This document shows, piece by piece, positions 36,996 through 50,481 of a stretch of DNA of 64,000 bases; positions within the stretch are counted from its first letter, which is position 1, and each line of letters begins with the position of its first letter. The DNA is from Rhopalosiphum padi. Lineage: Eukaryota; Arthropoda; Insecta; Hemiptera; Aphididae. Where the stretch lies: positions 52,365,858 to 52,429,857 of the forward strand of contig NC_083598.1 of the NCBI RefSeq assembly GCF_020882245.1. The letters run 5' to 3'. Both the position numbers and the translations under genes were made by a program. Under the pieces are notes generated by a model, which worked only from the letters and a program-made list of their open reading frames with translations, was not told the origin of the DNA and ran no database searches.

Positions 36996-39900
36996 CAGGA
37001 AAATACAATTTAATTATAATCATAATATAGTAAAACCTGTTTCTTTGTGAAGTTAAGCTTAATACAACTAGAAGAATATCCAATGTGTTATTAACCTACA
37101 TTTTTCAGATACAATGATGTACGTTTGTTTGGACGGAGACGTTTTTAAGCCCATTTTTGATTTTATAATAAATAATTAATTAACAATCAAGCTATTCGTT
37201 TTTAAAATAATTTGAAAATACGTACTTAAAGGTATAAAAGGAATGCTGTGTTGTCTGTGAACAATAAGGTATAAATAAAAAATTGATAAAATGTTTGAAC
37301 CACATAAGAAGCGTAATTTTAATGGGTAATGAAGTGTACAAGGATAACTGCTATTCTGCTTGCTCCTGTATAAGCTCAGAAAGCAATTTCTACATACATG
37401 TCTAGACCGTAACAAAAAATAATATAGTAAATATTAGAAAATCGATAGAAATTTTAAAAATACTATTTTAATATTGTCAAAAAAATTGCACGGAAAATAC
37501 TGTTGAGACAGCTATGTAAAGTTGATATGTCCGAAATATCATCTTTACATAAAATCTGAAGACTAAAAATATTATATATCTACATGCGTTATGCTAAATG
37601 TTTGCATTAGCAACCAAAACTAACACGGGTTCATTTTATACCGGCAACTAGTACATTTTAAATGATAACCGTATTGATGCTAACATTGTTAATTAACTGT
37701 ATCATTAGTAATACGAATTTCATACTCGGATATTTTATAATATTTGAAAAGTTTTACGTAATGACTAGGTGTCTGAAGTTAAATTCAATAAAATGTACAT
37801 GCAAATGTGCACATACAATATTTAAAATATATAAAAAATGTTCTTTTAAATAATTCTTTTACGACGTCGTGGCCGTAAACAATGTTGCATTATCAAAAGC
37901 TTTTATCACAGTTGAAAAATTTGATTCCTAATAAACATTAAACATAAAATATCTACGATACGTAATTGAGTACAAAATAAAAATATAAACGTATTTTTAT
38001 CTTAAAAATATTAAATATGCATGAAAATAAAAATAAATTTAAAATTATTCATTTTTTCCCAAAATTAATAAAATATAGAAAATATGTATATTTATTTTCG
38101 TCACTATTTAGAACATAGTTTTAGCTTTAATTTGAGAATATTCAAACGATCAAGCAACTCTAACTTACAACTTCCGAGCTCTAATAATGATGAACACCAA
38201 TTTTATTATCATAAATCATAAATGTAATTAAAAACGTTGTTTATAATTAATAATTGTACTCGTGTTATTGTTGTATTCATATAATTTGTTAATATTGATG
38301 CCTAATAATTAGTTTATACTGTACGCAACCTTGCGATATGATTTTACGTATTTGACGTGGTAATAAACATTATGTAAATGATGAGTAAATAATATATACT
38401 GTTCGGACTGTTCGGTATTTCTTATCTTATAGTTTTATAGTTTGTGCTTTATACTAATTTAAAAATTACTAAGGGCATTAGATTAAATTCTAAAACAAAA
38501 CAGGGCAGGTTGTAGTCATTGTAGAGGTCAAGGGTAAGTGGGTATATTGAGGATTCATCTCGATTTACTTGTATCTTGGTGTACGGTAGTGATGTAAATA
38601 TAATCTTATAATAATCGATTATACATTTAAATGCAATTATAAGCTACATAAAAAAAAAGTTTCTATTTTGCTACCTATTATAGTTAACTATAGTCTAAAA
38701 CGATTATTGAACGATGGACGTTTTTAAAATTTTAAAACCACGTATAAAAAATGTTTATCAAAGATTTTGAACATTCATTGAATGTAATAAAAAAAATGAC
38801 ATTGTTATAAAAGAATTTTTTAGAAATATTTTTAGTTTAAATTTTTATCTTTTTTTTTCTATTAATAAAAATATAAGGATCATTTAAATTTTTAATTTAA
38901 TATTAAATAAATTTGGAACAAAGAATTTACATATAAAAATAAATCTCTAATCATCAATTCACAAATAATTTCGTTTTATAATGGTTTACTCTATATTGTA
39001 ATAGCAAACATCAACAACAATATACTACTCTCGTGAAATTGTTTTTTAGAACAATGACGATCAATCAGAACGTGTTATTTCCGCTCTTTTCGAACCTAAT
39101 TTATTATTCTATTGGTTTTCACAAACGGCAAACGATCTCTTCTATTCTATTGCAGCTATGCTATAGAAATGATTAATGTGGTGGAAAGATGCGATTAGCC
39201 TATGTATTGCCGTTAATCAGCCATTCAGAACCAATTCTCAAATTGAGAGATTGTTGTATCTACATAATATTAGATTCAAGACTAAAGGCTTCTAGTTTCC
39301 ATATTATGTACAATAACTACAATATACATCCATGAAACACTGAAGTATTTTAGTATCTATGGTATAATATCCCCATTGAAAAGTCTATTATTTCTATATG
39401 CATTTGGTAGAATCGAATTTGATGTTCATCAAATTGCACCATCCATACACGTATGCTCAATACAAGTTTATACAACTACAACCGTAGACAACTCGCATTG
39501 TTTTTTCTTTTTAAATTCTGAACAGAACGATGAAAGTATTGATTTTGTACTGATATGTATTTTTTGTATTGTACACGATGTTGTTAAATACTTTAATTTT
39601 TAAAGTGGATTTGGATATCAAATTGGATCTATTTAATCTTTAAAGAGGCCAAACTTAGAAATTTCCAATATTTTTTTTATAGTTGGGAAAAACCAATAGA
39701 GCATTAAGGAAAAACGTAAAATCTTACGCAAATCCAAATTTTCATTTTCGATTTCATTTTTATTTTATTAACTCAAAAACGAAGTACCGTAGATACTTCA
39801 AATTTTCAAATTTTCATATTTTGATTTGTATGACGATAAAATTTTCAAAATATTTGAACTATTTTCAATTTTTTTTTACTTTGTATAATTGTAGATTAAA

Positions 39901-40424
39901 AATTATTTGACGTGCAAATTCTTGAACATTTAATATAATTATAATACCCCACAAAATATATTCTTAAATCTATACAAAAATATTAAAAATACGTACATCG
40001 GCATAAACTTTTTTGTATGCATCTTAAGTCAACATTTTAATTAAATTTGTCAAAATCGCAAAAAATTGCAAGCTATTTTGTAGTTAAAATTCATAAAAAG
40101 TTTTCTTTTTATATCTAAATTTTCAAAATTTAATACAAAATTCCTTATGAGTAATTTATATTGGGACTATAAAATCTAAAAAAGACTATAATTTTTTATA
40201 GACATTTTAAGTTGATATTTTAATATTTAAACCGCAAATAATAACGCTGTGTTAATTGTTTTATTATAATTTAAAAAATTATTCTTGGGAACTTAAACTT
40301 GTATGTATTTTATATTAGTATTAATTTTATTATACGTAATACTAAAAGTAAAACAAATGACTAATAGATATATCAAAAAAAAAAAAATAATAATAATAAT
40401 AAACAATTCACTTGGTGTTTAGAT
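36996..40424. other. Intergenic; right part belongs to a dispersed repeat
   Basis: No exon recognised. From about 39660 the sequence consists of short phrases (cttacgcaaatcc, aattttcaaaatatttgaac) that seem to continue into the repeat at 40425-40545. Confidence 0.35.
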
Positions 40425-40545
40425 TGATAGTTCGTTTCCACTCAGAATTGTTTTTCGTATATTATTGAATTCAAATTGAACACATCTATTATAGTGACTC
40501 ACTCAAAACCCAATGTACAGTAAAGTGGTACCCGCTTATCTATAT
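40425..40545 (-). repeat. Dispersed repeat, copy A
   Basis: Read on minus, this contains agcgggt, then gtcactataatagatgtgtt, gaattcaat and gaaaaacaattctgagtgg. The same ordered blocks occur on plus at 63075-63205. Family unassigned; the two copies may be the conserved end of a longer element. Confidence 0.65.
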
Positions 40546-42049
40546 TTTTTTATTTTAAAATAGGTTAAAATAAAAGTATAGTTTATACATACACACACAT
40601 ATATAAAGATGTATTATAATTAATAATGACACACATTATAATACATTATTATTGATTAATGTAGTATCTATAAATAGTACTAATTATATATCAGGGTCAA
40701 TAATGAATACTCATTAATTTTATAATTACAGACCAGGTACAAGTCATAATTGTATTATAGACCTATAAGAGCATTAATTAATTCCCTCCGCTTATTCCTA
40801 ACCACAGTATTTCAAATATATTATATATATATCCATATAGTTATTTTTATTTTTATTTATTTATTTTAAATATTACTAACGTCATATATATTATAAATAT
40901 TATAAATACCCTATTCATTTAACTGTACATTGTAATTGTCTCCAAATTATATGTATGCTATATCTTCCACGTCATGAGTACCTTCAATCAATAATACTTC
41001 GTTTTTATAAGATTAGATAATTAAATATATTATACTTTATCTTATTTTATATTAACCCATTTTATAAACCTATCATTTATAATTGAAGTATAGAATTCAT
41101 GACTGTAGACAGTAATGCTTCGTTATAATTAATATTTTATTAGGCCCAATTCATAATGACTCGATGTATCATATTGTATATCTAATATTGTTTTATAGTT
41201 TTAAGTTATATATTATATTGTTTAAAATGAAACCGACATTTACACCCTTGAACTATATATACTTATATACGTATACATATATATTGAATATTGACATATG
41301 TATTTTTTAAATGACTTGAATGATATTTTATAACTCGGCAGTAGTCCACGTCTATAAAAAATTAAACTATCATTTTAATTTAAGATCGGTATTTTTTAGA
41401 ACGATAATTTATTTTGTTGGCTTAAAAATAATATCGTTTGCTATTAAAAATATTTATACATTTCTTAAATACTTTTTTCTTATATATATATTATATATAT
41501 GATAAATTAATTTAATGTCAAGGCATTTTATTGTTATTCAAGCAGAATAAAAATTTGCTATTTTTACGTTTCTAAATATGTTTCTGTGTGTACTATATTG
41601 AACTGAGCTTTAATTTAAATTCGACTTCGAAATGGTGGAGACAAGGAAAATGCTAGTATAAGCGACTTATACACGTTTTAAAAATCTAAATTATAGTTAA
41701 TATTTTATTGTGCTCATATAAAATACGGTTCTGTGCTGAATTTGTTAATAAGAAATTAATTATTAAAATAGGTAACATAAAGCCGTACTAAAATATGTTT
41801 AATCTAACTCAGATATGTGGAATATGGTATGAAAAAAGATATTGGCTGTTATCTATTAGGAAATTATTTTTTACCTACTGACATGATATTCTGTATTAGA
41901 AAACTGACCAAATATGAAATTGGTAAAAACCAATAGGTCTTACTATAATATGCTCGTTCAAAGTTCATAAGAAGTGTGTTGAAGAAACGTGGGGGGAAGT
42001 GTAGTGTGTTGTGTGTAGAATAATCGTACAATTTCGGTTTAAGTTTGGT
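40546..42049. other. Intergenic, no gene recognised
   Basis: AT-rich, with (TA)n-like stretches. Nothing supported. Confidence 0.4.
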
Positions 42050-42097
42050 GTCTAGATATTCGCACAATTCTGATGCAGTACAAAATAACATATGTAA

Positions 42098-42470
42098 TCC
42101 CAGTATTAGTGTATAGATGGTGATAGATAATACAAGCATTCCCAGTACCATTGTTTTGGTGATGATTGATAATGTGGACACTTCTAGTACCAATACTATA
42201 GTGACGGCAGAAGAGGGTATCACTGGCTACTTATTATTTACACAAACATTGTTGTGTCAGTAAACGATACTACAAGTTTACATAGTACCGAGTTATTTTA
42301 CCATGTAGCTTTGGTAGAGAATGATATGATTGTACTAATTACTAGTACAGTGACAGCGAGAAATGATACTATAAGCCTACCCAGTACGGCAGTACCAGTG
42401 TTCAGGTCGTGACTCGGGATGAACGATATATAAACCTGTCCAGTTCTGGCGAATTAACGGCAGTGGAGCA
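42098..42470. repeat. Diverged minisatellite, ~42-bp unit
   Basis: On plus, successive units begin cccagta or ctagtac and continue with a ggtgat..gataat..aagc pattern. The clearest are at 42098-42139 and 42140-42182, with more diverged units around 42183-42470. A 42-bp period is 14 codons, so the minus strand shows long open frames (41864-42223 and 42402-42590) with repeated hydrophobic phrases. I regard those frames as a product of the repeat, not as proven genes. Confidence 0.55.
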
Positions 42471-45400
42471 GATTCCAAGATAATCTGCAGACGTGGTGGA
42501 TTCTATGCACTGATCTGATTTAAATGTCAAGGCTGTAATTTTAGAGTTCATATCTTTGGTTATTACCGGTAGATATCCTATCCAGATCATGACTAACTGT
42601 AGTTCGGACGTGGTAACAATGATGATTGTTGTAAAACCATTAAATTAGTCAATTGACTGTCTTAAGGCGTTTGGTATATTTTTTCAAATGCTAATAAAAT
42701 TTTGTTGTTATACCTATTTTTATTATTTCATTAGATGAAATTTTTAATTTTTTTAATTTAAGTAATATAAAAATATTCAAAATATCACCTAACCAAAATT
42801 AAATTTGAATGTATGCATAATCCGTTTATGATGAATTAAAAAATTTAATATTAATTTTGGGCTCTAAAATAAAAATACGTTCTACGCAAAATTTTTCCAA
42901 AGTACGCAAAAACATTGAATCACATACATTTTTATAAAATTATGATTGAAAAAAATATGTTTAACGAAATTACCAATCAGCAAGCATTTTTGTCCGGCAA
43001 GTGATTTCAAGTACGCCGATCGTCGATTTATTAATTTGTATTATTTTGTAGCAAATGGGTGTGAATTGTTATGCACAGGAACTTCATGATATTTATCAAA
43101 TTATTCATTTACATTGTTAACGATCAACATTAGGGATACATATTGAAGGTTAAACTGAGCTGTGAGTAGTCGGCGTCAGGGTAACGTCGATACGAGATAT
43201 AATTTGATACGTGAATTATATTATATTATTTTTCTGTTATTATCTGTTGTGATTGTGATTTATATTATTATTATTTGTATTATTGCCGATATTTATAAAT
43301 TTTTTCTTTACATTACACAGTACATAAATTATCTAATTTTTTTTTTATAGTAAGTGGGTGCCTGCATTACCCCCCCCCCCCCGTAATATACATAGTTGTA
43401 TAATAATATTAAAATAGAATAATCAAATTTCTGTATGTTGTGTGATATGCAATACTAATAATATACAATCTACTTATTTAATTATCTATTCCTTAGTTGA
43501 TGTGTATTTGTTTCTAATTTAATTTAATTCCCATTTTTGATTGACCTTTTTTTTATTTCACAATAAAACATATACATTTTGTTCCGTGGTCAATAATGAT
43601 ATTATATGGGAAAACTCCCATGAATAAACATTCATATAATATGATGTTTTTTTTAAAATAATTAAATAATAAAATAATGTTTTTTGTTATATACATTTTA
43701 AAGAAAAAAATTGTAATGCAAATCATTTGGACATCATTTTTATGAGTTATATATATTTTATGAACATTTCTAATTTTTGGAGCTTTGTAGATTTTTTTTA
43801 GCACCATAAGAGCTTCGTGAGCAAAACGAGTTGGTAACCGTTGATATATACTCTAATATTACGCTATAAACTATAGTAAAGTTGTTGTGTTAAAATAACT
43901 ATTTATTAGGATCGTATCAAAAAATAAAATAAGTAAATAAACACATTGTCCTTAATTTTTCTCGTGAAATAACAGAATTTTAATTGTTTTAATACATAAT
44001 ATATAGAGAGTGCATCATTTTTTAGAACTCATCAAAATATAGTATAAGTATACTCAAGAAATACAAATAAAAGTCATACTGTTGATCGTCAATTTTTTAT
44101 CAATGAAAAAATATACACAGGACGTACTATTTACAGGAACATTGTTATATATTCAACATTCAGAATAAAGGTTGGTCTTTAATTTGAATATGAATAATGA
44201 ACATTATTGATGCATATAAGGATGGATATAAAAATAAAATGTCGTGAAAATGAGCGAGAGCAGTGTTAAATGTTCTTTTAAGAACATAAAAAAAATAACA
44301 TATATATTATTGTACTTGTACCTATGTTTTATATCCCGTAGTAGGCCGTAATTATCACATGTATTTTATTCTGAAACATTCGCACATTAAAACTATTAAA
44401 AATTAAACAGGTCGTTAAACCTACAATATTATGTTAATGAGTAATGAACATATCGTGATAAAAAAATTAGATGTACTCGTTTTAAACCAATTAAAATAAC
44501 CTAAATAATGGTCACTGAAATGTTTCTAATTATATAATAACTACATAGAATTTAAACACCATTTACAATGTTACCATCAAATGTTCAATTTATTTTTATA
44601 ATTATGTAGAAACATCGTAAAGCAAATTGAAAAATGTGTTTATTTATCTAATTTTTTATGGGTGGAGGGGGGAGGTAAAATAAATTGGATTATCAGTTTC
44701 CATTTAGTTTAAAAAAAAATTCTGTTTGGTAACACTTATTAAATATCATTCTCGATATACATACATCTACAAACTATATAGTTTGATTTTCATTATGTGT
44801 ACACTATCGTGAATATTATTCTTTTTATATTTGATAAATAATGGATAGAAATAATATTTTAAAATTAGAATCAAAAGTAAGTTCTGTAGACAATTATTTT
44901 GTCTTTGAAACTGGAACCAATTATTGTACCTATATATAAGTTAAATATTTATTATCTATATTATTTATGTTTAATGACTTTGTTCAAATTAAATTAAAAT
45001 TGAAGTTTAATATATTTTTTTTTATATTCAAAAAGATACGAAAAAATTAAAATTGTTGTGGTTAATAATATATATTATGTACATATAACTAATCTTAATA
45101 AACTTAATACAATTATGCAATAACAGTTCAAAACTTTTTATGTTAAATCTGTTTTGATATGTTAATGTTTATAAAACATATTCGCTTATCATAAAGCTTT
45201 AAAATTGAATACAATGTTTAAATATAAGTTTTTCTTATGACTGTATAAAAATAATACTAAAAATAAAAAGGGCATAATTTTTTTTTTATATTCGTTAGTT
45301 CAAATTTTTACAATATTTATCAAAATCACGAAAATTTAAAAACTTCAAGTATTATCATTATTTTTTAATAAATTATTTATAAAATCATGTTTTTAAAGAT

Positions 45401-46664
45401 AATATAGTATGTAGTATAAATATCACAGATAATTGTTTTTGTTAAGTAATTTAATTGGTTTTTATTTAATTATTTAATTAATAATTTCCAAAACGCTGTT
45501 TTAAAATTAATATATGATGGCTTATAAAAATTTGAACAATGTATATTCGTTTTCTTATCTAGATAAAGTAATTTTAATCTCTCTTTAACTTTGTAAGAAA
45601 TTTGAAAGATATATCAGCCATAAAAATAAACACACGAAATACAATATTACATATAAATAAATATATATATATATATATTATAATAGCATTTCTAATCTTG
45701 TCATATTGAATTGTTTATTTAAATGTGAAGAAAGTTGAACAGAAAATATATGATGATGAAAATACTAATATTCAATAATTTCATATATAAATATTATAAT
45801 ATGAATTCAAAAATTGGAAATTATTTATAGTATATAATATAATATATATATACATATAAATCTGTAAGTGCGTTATGATAAATATAACCTTCTTGTGGTA
45901 AAATAGATTTTAAAAATTATATTAACTTACTTAACAAAAGTTCATTTGAAATAGTCGTGAGTTTGTGAATGACATTAATATTAGGTACCATACATTTTAA
46001 AGTATTTTTTTAATGCATGAATGCCTCTAAATTGCCTATACATAGTGCCGTCTTGGATAAGTAAAAAAAAGTTATTTATGCACACCAACTGAATATAATA
46101 TTAAAGTAAGTGGTAACACAGTTAACATACGTCATACTATATACTTTTAACCACATTGACAAATCTGTTGAATGATTAGGATGAATTGACAATTAAATTA
46201 GTTTGGGAAGAGTTTTCAAGTTTTGGTGTGAATATAATATTATTACAGTCAATGTAAGTTATCGGGCAGTAAGATATATTGGTTGGTCGCATGTATATTT
46301 TGCTCCAGATTTTTGGACAGCTCTTCAAAATACAATTTTTGTTCTTGTAGAGCAATAATTTTCTCCTAATAAATTGGGCATTTTATATTAAATTAAAAAT
46401 TAAAAAATTGCATTTGATTAAATGACAAACTTTAGATAAATATTTTAATATGAATTTGTTTTGATGTTATGTTTTATTGTTTTATAACTCATAATTTGTT
46501 ATTTTTTTTAAATTAGGTACTGTAAATTGGGCTAATGCATGTTGTTATAATTAAATAAATAAATTTAATGTTTTCTATACATTTATTAGTACATAATACT
46601 ATACTAATAATACTAATACTAATATTGACTAGTATTTTTTACTCATATTTTTATAGGGTAATAA
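42471..46664. other. Intergenic, no gene recognised
   Basis: AT-rich; includes a run of about 15 C at 43371-43382 and neighbours, and several short (TA)n runs (for example 45662-45678). No exon supported. Confidence 0.4.
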
Positions 46665-46885
46665 TGGGGATGGAGTAGCCAAGTGGGCTACGGTGTCGGT
46701 TCTGAAGCGTACCTTTGCTGGTTCGAATCCCGGCATTTTTCACTGGGCAAGTTACTGTTTAGGGGCAAGCCCCCCCCCCCACCCCAATTGGACATGTTGG
46801 AAATCTACTAGAAATTCTGCAAATAGGCGTCCGAGCTAGGCCTTTGGTTCTACTCACGGACACAGCAACATACGAAAAAAAATAA
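46665..46885 (+). mobile_element. tRNA-derived SINE
   Basis: The 5' part carries an A-box-like tagccaagtggg and a B-box ggttcgaatcc at tRNA spacing (class-II tRNA-like, Ser/Leu style A box). It is followed by a tRNA-unrelated body with a C-run and an A-rich 3' end. The 8-mer ggtaataa occurs on both sides (46657-46664 and 46886-46893), as a target duplication. It is not a functional tRNA, because no acceptor stem closes. Confidence 0.82.
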
Positions 46886-47984
46886 GGTAATAACTATTTA
46901 CTATTAGTACAGAATTAATATTATAAACATTATGGAACTATTATCCACTTTTTTAAATACACGTACCTATATAAAACTCTCGATATTACCTCGTCAATTA
47001 TCATCGCGTTAAATTATTTGTTTTGCAAAATAAGAACAGTTAATCAAAATGATTTTAGTTATCATGATCGATAAATCGGTCTTTACTTTTAAGCTTTTAA
47101 GATATTGTCGTTTAGTTATTATAAATGTAAATTATGAATTCAAGAAATAGTACAAATACATTATTACAGTCATATAGTGTATAATGAAGAATTCTGTTAG
47201 TGTAGTATATTATGTAGTATTTGAATAATTAAATTAAATGAAAGATCGATGTCTAAAAAATTAAAAATTGTATCAAATGGAAATATGTCATTACTAATTA
47301 AAGTTCATATTAGATTAAAAATTAGTATTGTAATATAAATAAGTATTGAATAAATAAAAATAAAAATAGTTATATTTAAAATTGTCCATGAAAATCGAAT
47401 AGTACTAGAAAGGAACACATTAACCGATAACCCATTTTGCTAGTAATATATATTCATTATTAGTTTCGTGGAAAAACTCGCAATGGCCTAGTGGCCAATC
47501 GCGATTAAATAATATGTTTGATAAGTGACAAGTCATCATTACAGGACATGGGACCGAAGTGTTAATATAATATTACCCAGCATTTGTTTTCAAGTTAGGT
47601 ACGTCATAGTTGTAGTTCATCACTTAAGATTATTTATTTATTATAACTATTGTTATCATTATAAACAGATTTAAGTTCTATTGCATAATGTAACTAACAT
47701 ACAGTTATTTGTAGAGCACTTGTAGCTTGTATACAACAGATTGAGAGTAATACATTTTAATGTAAAAAAATATGAATACAAGTTATTAAAAAGCCATGTT
47801 TAGGAGAACCATGGTGTAGCTTTAGAGACGTTTTATTATAATTATGTAAATTATCGTTATTTCTATAAGAAAACAAAATGGATTTCTCGTCTGCGAATAC
47901 AGGAGACGGGACTCTCATGTCCTGAGGAGAGATTATGGTAATGGTCTCCGAACGTTAAAGCTACTAATATATTATAGTATATGT
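46886..47984. other. Intergenic, no gene recognised
   Basis: AT-rich apart from a short GC-richer phrase at 47885-47960 that I could not place in any family. Confidence 0.35.
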
Positions 47985-48650
47985 ACCTATACAGGGAGTA
48001 TTACACTATTACAACTAGGAAGCTGGCACCTCATTTTTTTCTCGAATAACGAGTTTATTTTAAATTTGATTATTACAATTGTTAAACGTTCTTAAAGATT
48101 GTAATCTCAAATACTTGAGATTTTTTGTATAACCAAAGAATTTCTTGTAGCAATCTTTTATTATTACATTTATTCAAATTATAATTCCTTTTTTTACTAT
48201 AAAATATTTAGCAAATAATATATAAATAAATATATATTGAACGTTATATTACATCAATAGTCTTTAATATACTTGGACCTGTTTTACTAATTATAAATGT
48301 TTATAGATTAATATCAAAAATGATTAAAACAAATGTCAAAACACTAAAGCTTTCATTAGCTATATCTTCCAAATTCTTAATCGTGATCTGATATTATCCA
48401 TGATAGGTTAGAGTATTATTGATTTTGATTTGACAACATTTTCAGAAAGTCGTCATAACAAATAAACAATATACATATACCTATTATAACATGGAGGGAT
48501 GGGTAGTTCTGTTTTGAAAATCAGAAGTTTGTATCTCCACAGAACACTCCTTATACGTACAAATAATTTCAATAATTTGGAAATACGGTCATTAAGTACA
48601 TCTAAGAATACTAAAAGTTAAATGTTTTATAACTACATGGTCGTAGAAAA
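47985..48650. repeat. Diverged relative of the 24475-25226 element
   Basis: Starts near tacagggagt and later contains aagtttgtatctccacagaacactcctta, in the same order and orientation as aagtttgttttctacagg..ggcactccttta at 25061-25096. Both are followed by acaaataat. The right terminal repeat is not visible, so this copy is degraded or truncated. Confidence 0.45.
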
Positions 48651-49021
48651 AAAAAGGGGGGTTGAACTTATTATTAAATCATCCCGTAATAATAATATAT
48701 TATATTTTACGCCGGTGACTGACTATACACTGTATAGTATGGCGACGGCGGTGGCAGCGTCCCGTACCACACAAGACCGCACGCTGCCGACGACGATAAA
48801 TAAATTACCATCGTTATACGCATAGATCACGGCGTGACCGCGTCCGCGTCCCGCCACGTAACTTCGGCCGGGCGAGGGTCATTACGGACTGGAATACGCA
48901 CGTTGTGTGTAGTATAGGGGTGTAGTATTTTGCGACGGCGGCGGCTACACAACACGAGCCTTGTTGTTCCACGGCCGCCTCGAAAAGTGGGACATCGATT
49001 TTCTTCACGTCGGATACGGTC

Positions 49022-49064
49022 GCACACACACACACACACAAACACATACATACACACCCACACA
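49022..49064. repeat. (CA)n-rich microsatellite
   Basis: CA dinucleotide run with a few interruptions. Confidence 0.85.
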
Positions 49065-49445
49065 CGCGTATACGCGCCGCCCGGCGCCGGTCGTGTATAA
49101 AATGCGATTGGTCGCGGTTGCCGCCTGCCGCCGCGGGATGAAGTGTGCGTGTGTAGTGGAACGGAGACGGTCGTGGAAACGGGTCGAAAAGAGTATAATA
49201 TATGTTTGGTATCGCGGAGGAATGCCGGTGAGATGATTATGTCTGAGGGGATGGGGTGGGGGGAGATCGGGGAGGGTCGATGAGGCGATGTGTACAAATG
49301 GTAGTTTTCTTTTTTTTCTTCCCTCACCATCTCGTTTGTTTTTGTACACATACATACAACACACACACATATATATATGTGTAATATGTGTGTGTGTGTG
49401 TACACCCGTGTGACAGACCGAGCGTACATTTTTATTGACGGCGAA

Positions 49446-49480
<35 letters not shown>

Positions 49481-49500
49481 AAGACAGAGAGACACACACA
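49446..49500. repeat. (GA)n-rich microsatellite
   Basis: GA dinucleotide run with minor interruptions, ending in CA repeats. GAGA-type runs are common in insect promoters, but here it is simply a repeat. Confidence 0.85.
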
Positions 49501-50326
49501 AAATATCAACAAAGGTTGTGTATAGAAAAATACACACGAAAAATGTGCATAATTTAATAGGTTTTATATCTCTCTCTCTATATATAATACGACAGTAAAA
49601 ATTAATAACGTGGGCGCGTGTGTTTGATACATCGATCGTCCATCGACGTTTTCACGCGACCTTGAACTGATAAAAACGTCGTTTTTCGTCCACGACCACG
49701 CACACATAATATGTATGCTATAAAGTACCAAGACGCATCATCATCATGTAAGGCACAACAACATAAATAACATTGAATTATAATTATATATAATTTCGTG
49801 TTCGCCGGTCATATATAATGCACAAATAATGTACGTCTGTTTGTGTAAATTATGTAAATATTATGTATATAGATTGAAGGGTTTTTAATTCGATACGGTC
49901 GTTACTACGTATGTGTTTGCGTAGCTAGTAAATTGATTTGACGGAGGCGACGTGGTCGTGGTCGTTGTCGTCCAGGACTGCGCTTGCGCGTGGCCGGCAA
50001 CCCAGATTTTCGGCGCGGTCGGGAGGGCTCGAGACTCGACGTTCCTTCCACTCGCGCCGTCCCCTCTCCACCATTTGACTGTTCCACTGCCGCTGCTGCG
50101 GGACGTGCGGCAAGAGAAGCAGCAGCAGCAGCAGCAGCAGAAGCAGCAACGTTGGCGGGCAGCGCAGCGTCAACAGCAACGGCTGTGGGGGGGCGGCACT
50201 GGTATACGGTGAGAGCGAGACGAGGACGATGGTAACTGGGTGATCGGTAGCGGGTCGTGGAAGAGGTTGCAGTGGTGGTGTACCGTTGTCGATGGGGTGG
50301 GCGTACGCGGTGGAAGAGGCGCGACG

Positions 50327-50481
50327 ATGGTGGCGTCAGCGTCGGCGTCGTCGGTGGCACCGGCGGCGGCGGCGGCAGCGGTGGCGCTGGCAGTGATAAC
50401 CGCGGCGGCCGACAGACTACGATGCGCCCGGCTCCCGGCCGCAGGCAACAAGTGCCCCGTCAAGTCCGACCCTGAATCCAG
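50327..50481 (+). CDS. Tentative first coding exon with signal-like N-terminus
   Basis: First in-frame ATG at 50327, 51 codons plus two bases, ending at a good donor (cag|gtatga). The translation begins with an Ala/Val-rich hydrophobic stretch (about residues 10-26), as in a signal peptide or membrane anchor, followed by a short segment with two cysteines (CARLPAAGNKC). High CpG content fits a 5' exon. No family is recognised and no following exon was found, so the frame could equally be an accident of GC-rich low-complexity DNA. Not in phase with the exon at 54489. Confidence 0.3.

Larger units (their letters stand above)
48700..50326. promoter_or_regulatory. CpG-rich region, candidate promoter/5' UTR
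   Basis: A GC/CpG-rich island in very AT-rich surroundings, with a TATA-like gtataaaatgcg at about 49095-49106. It contains (CA)n, (TG)n and (GA)n runs and (GCA)n near 50119-50140. Long open frames on both strands, including a 236-codon one on minus (48827-49537), come from low-complexity repeats. It could be the promoter for the tentative exon at 50327. Direction and activity are not shown by the sequence. Confidence 0.35.

Noticed and set aside
41864..42223. A membrane protein of 119 residues on minus
   Set aside because: The hydrophobic phrases repeat with the ~42-bp period of the minisatellite; no family is recognised and no splice or start context is convincing.
46665..46740. A tRNA gene
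   Set aside because: A and B boxes are present but the acceptor stem does not close, and the sequence continues into a SINE body with a target duplication.
48827..49537. 236-codon open frame on minus through the CpG-rich region
   Set aside because: It runs through (CA)n, (GA)n and (TG)n repeats. The translation is low-complexity Ser/Leu/Cys/Val stretches and no domain or splice structure supports it.
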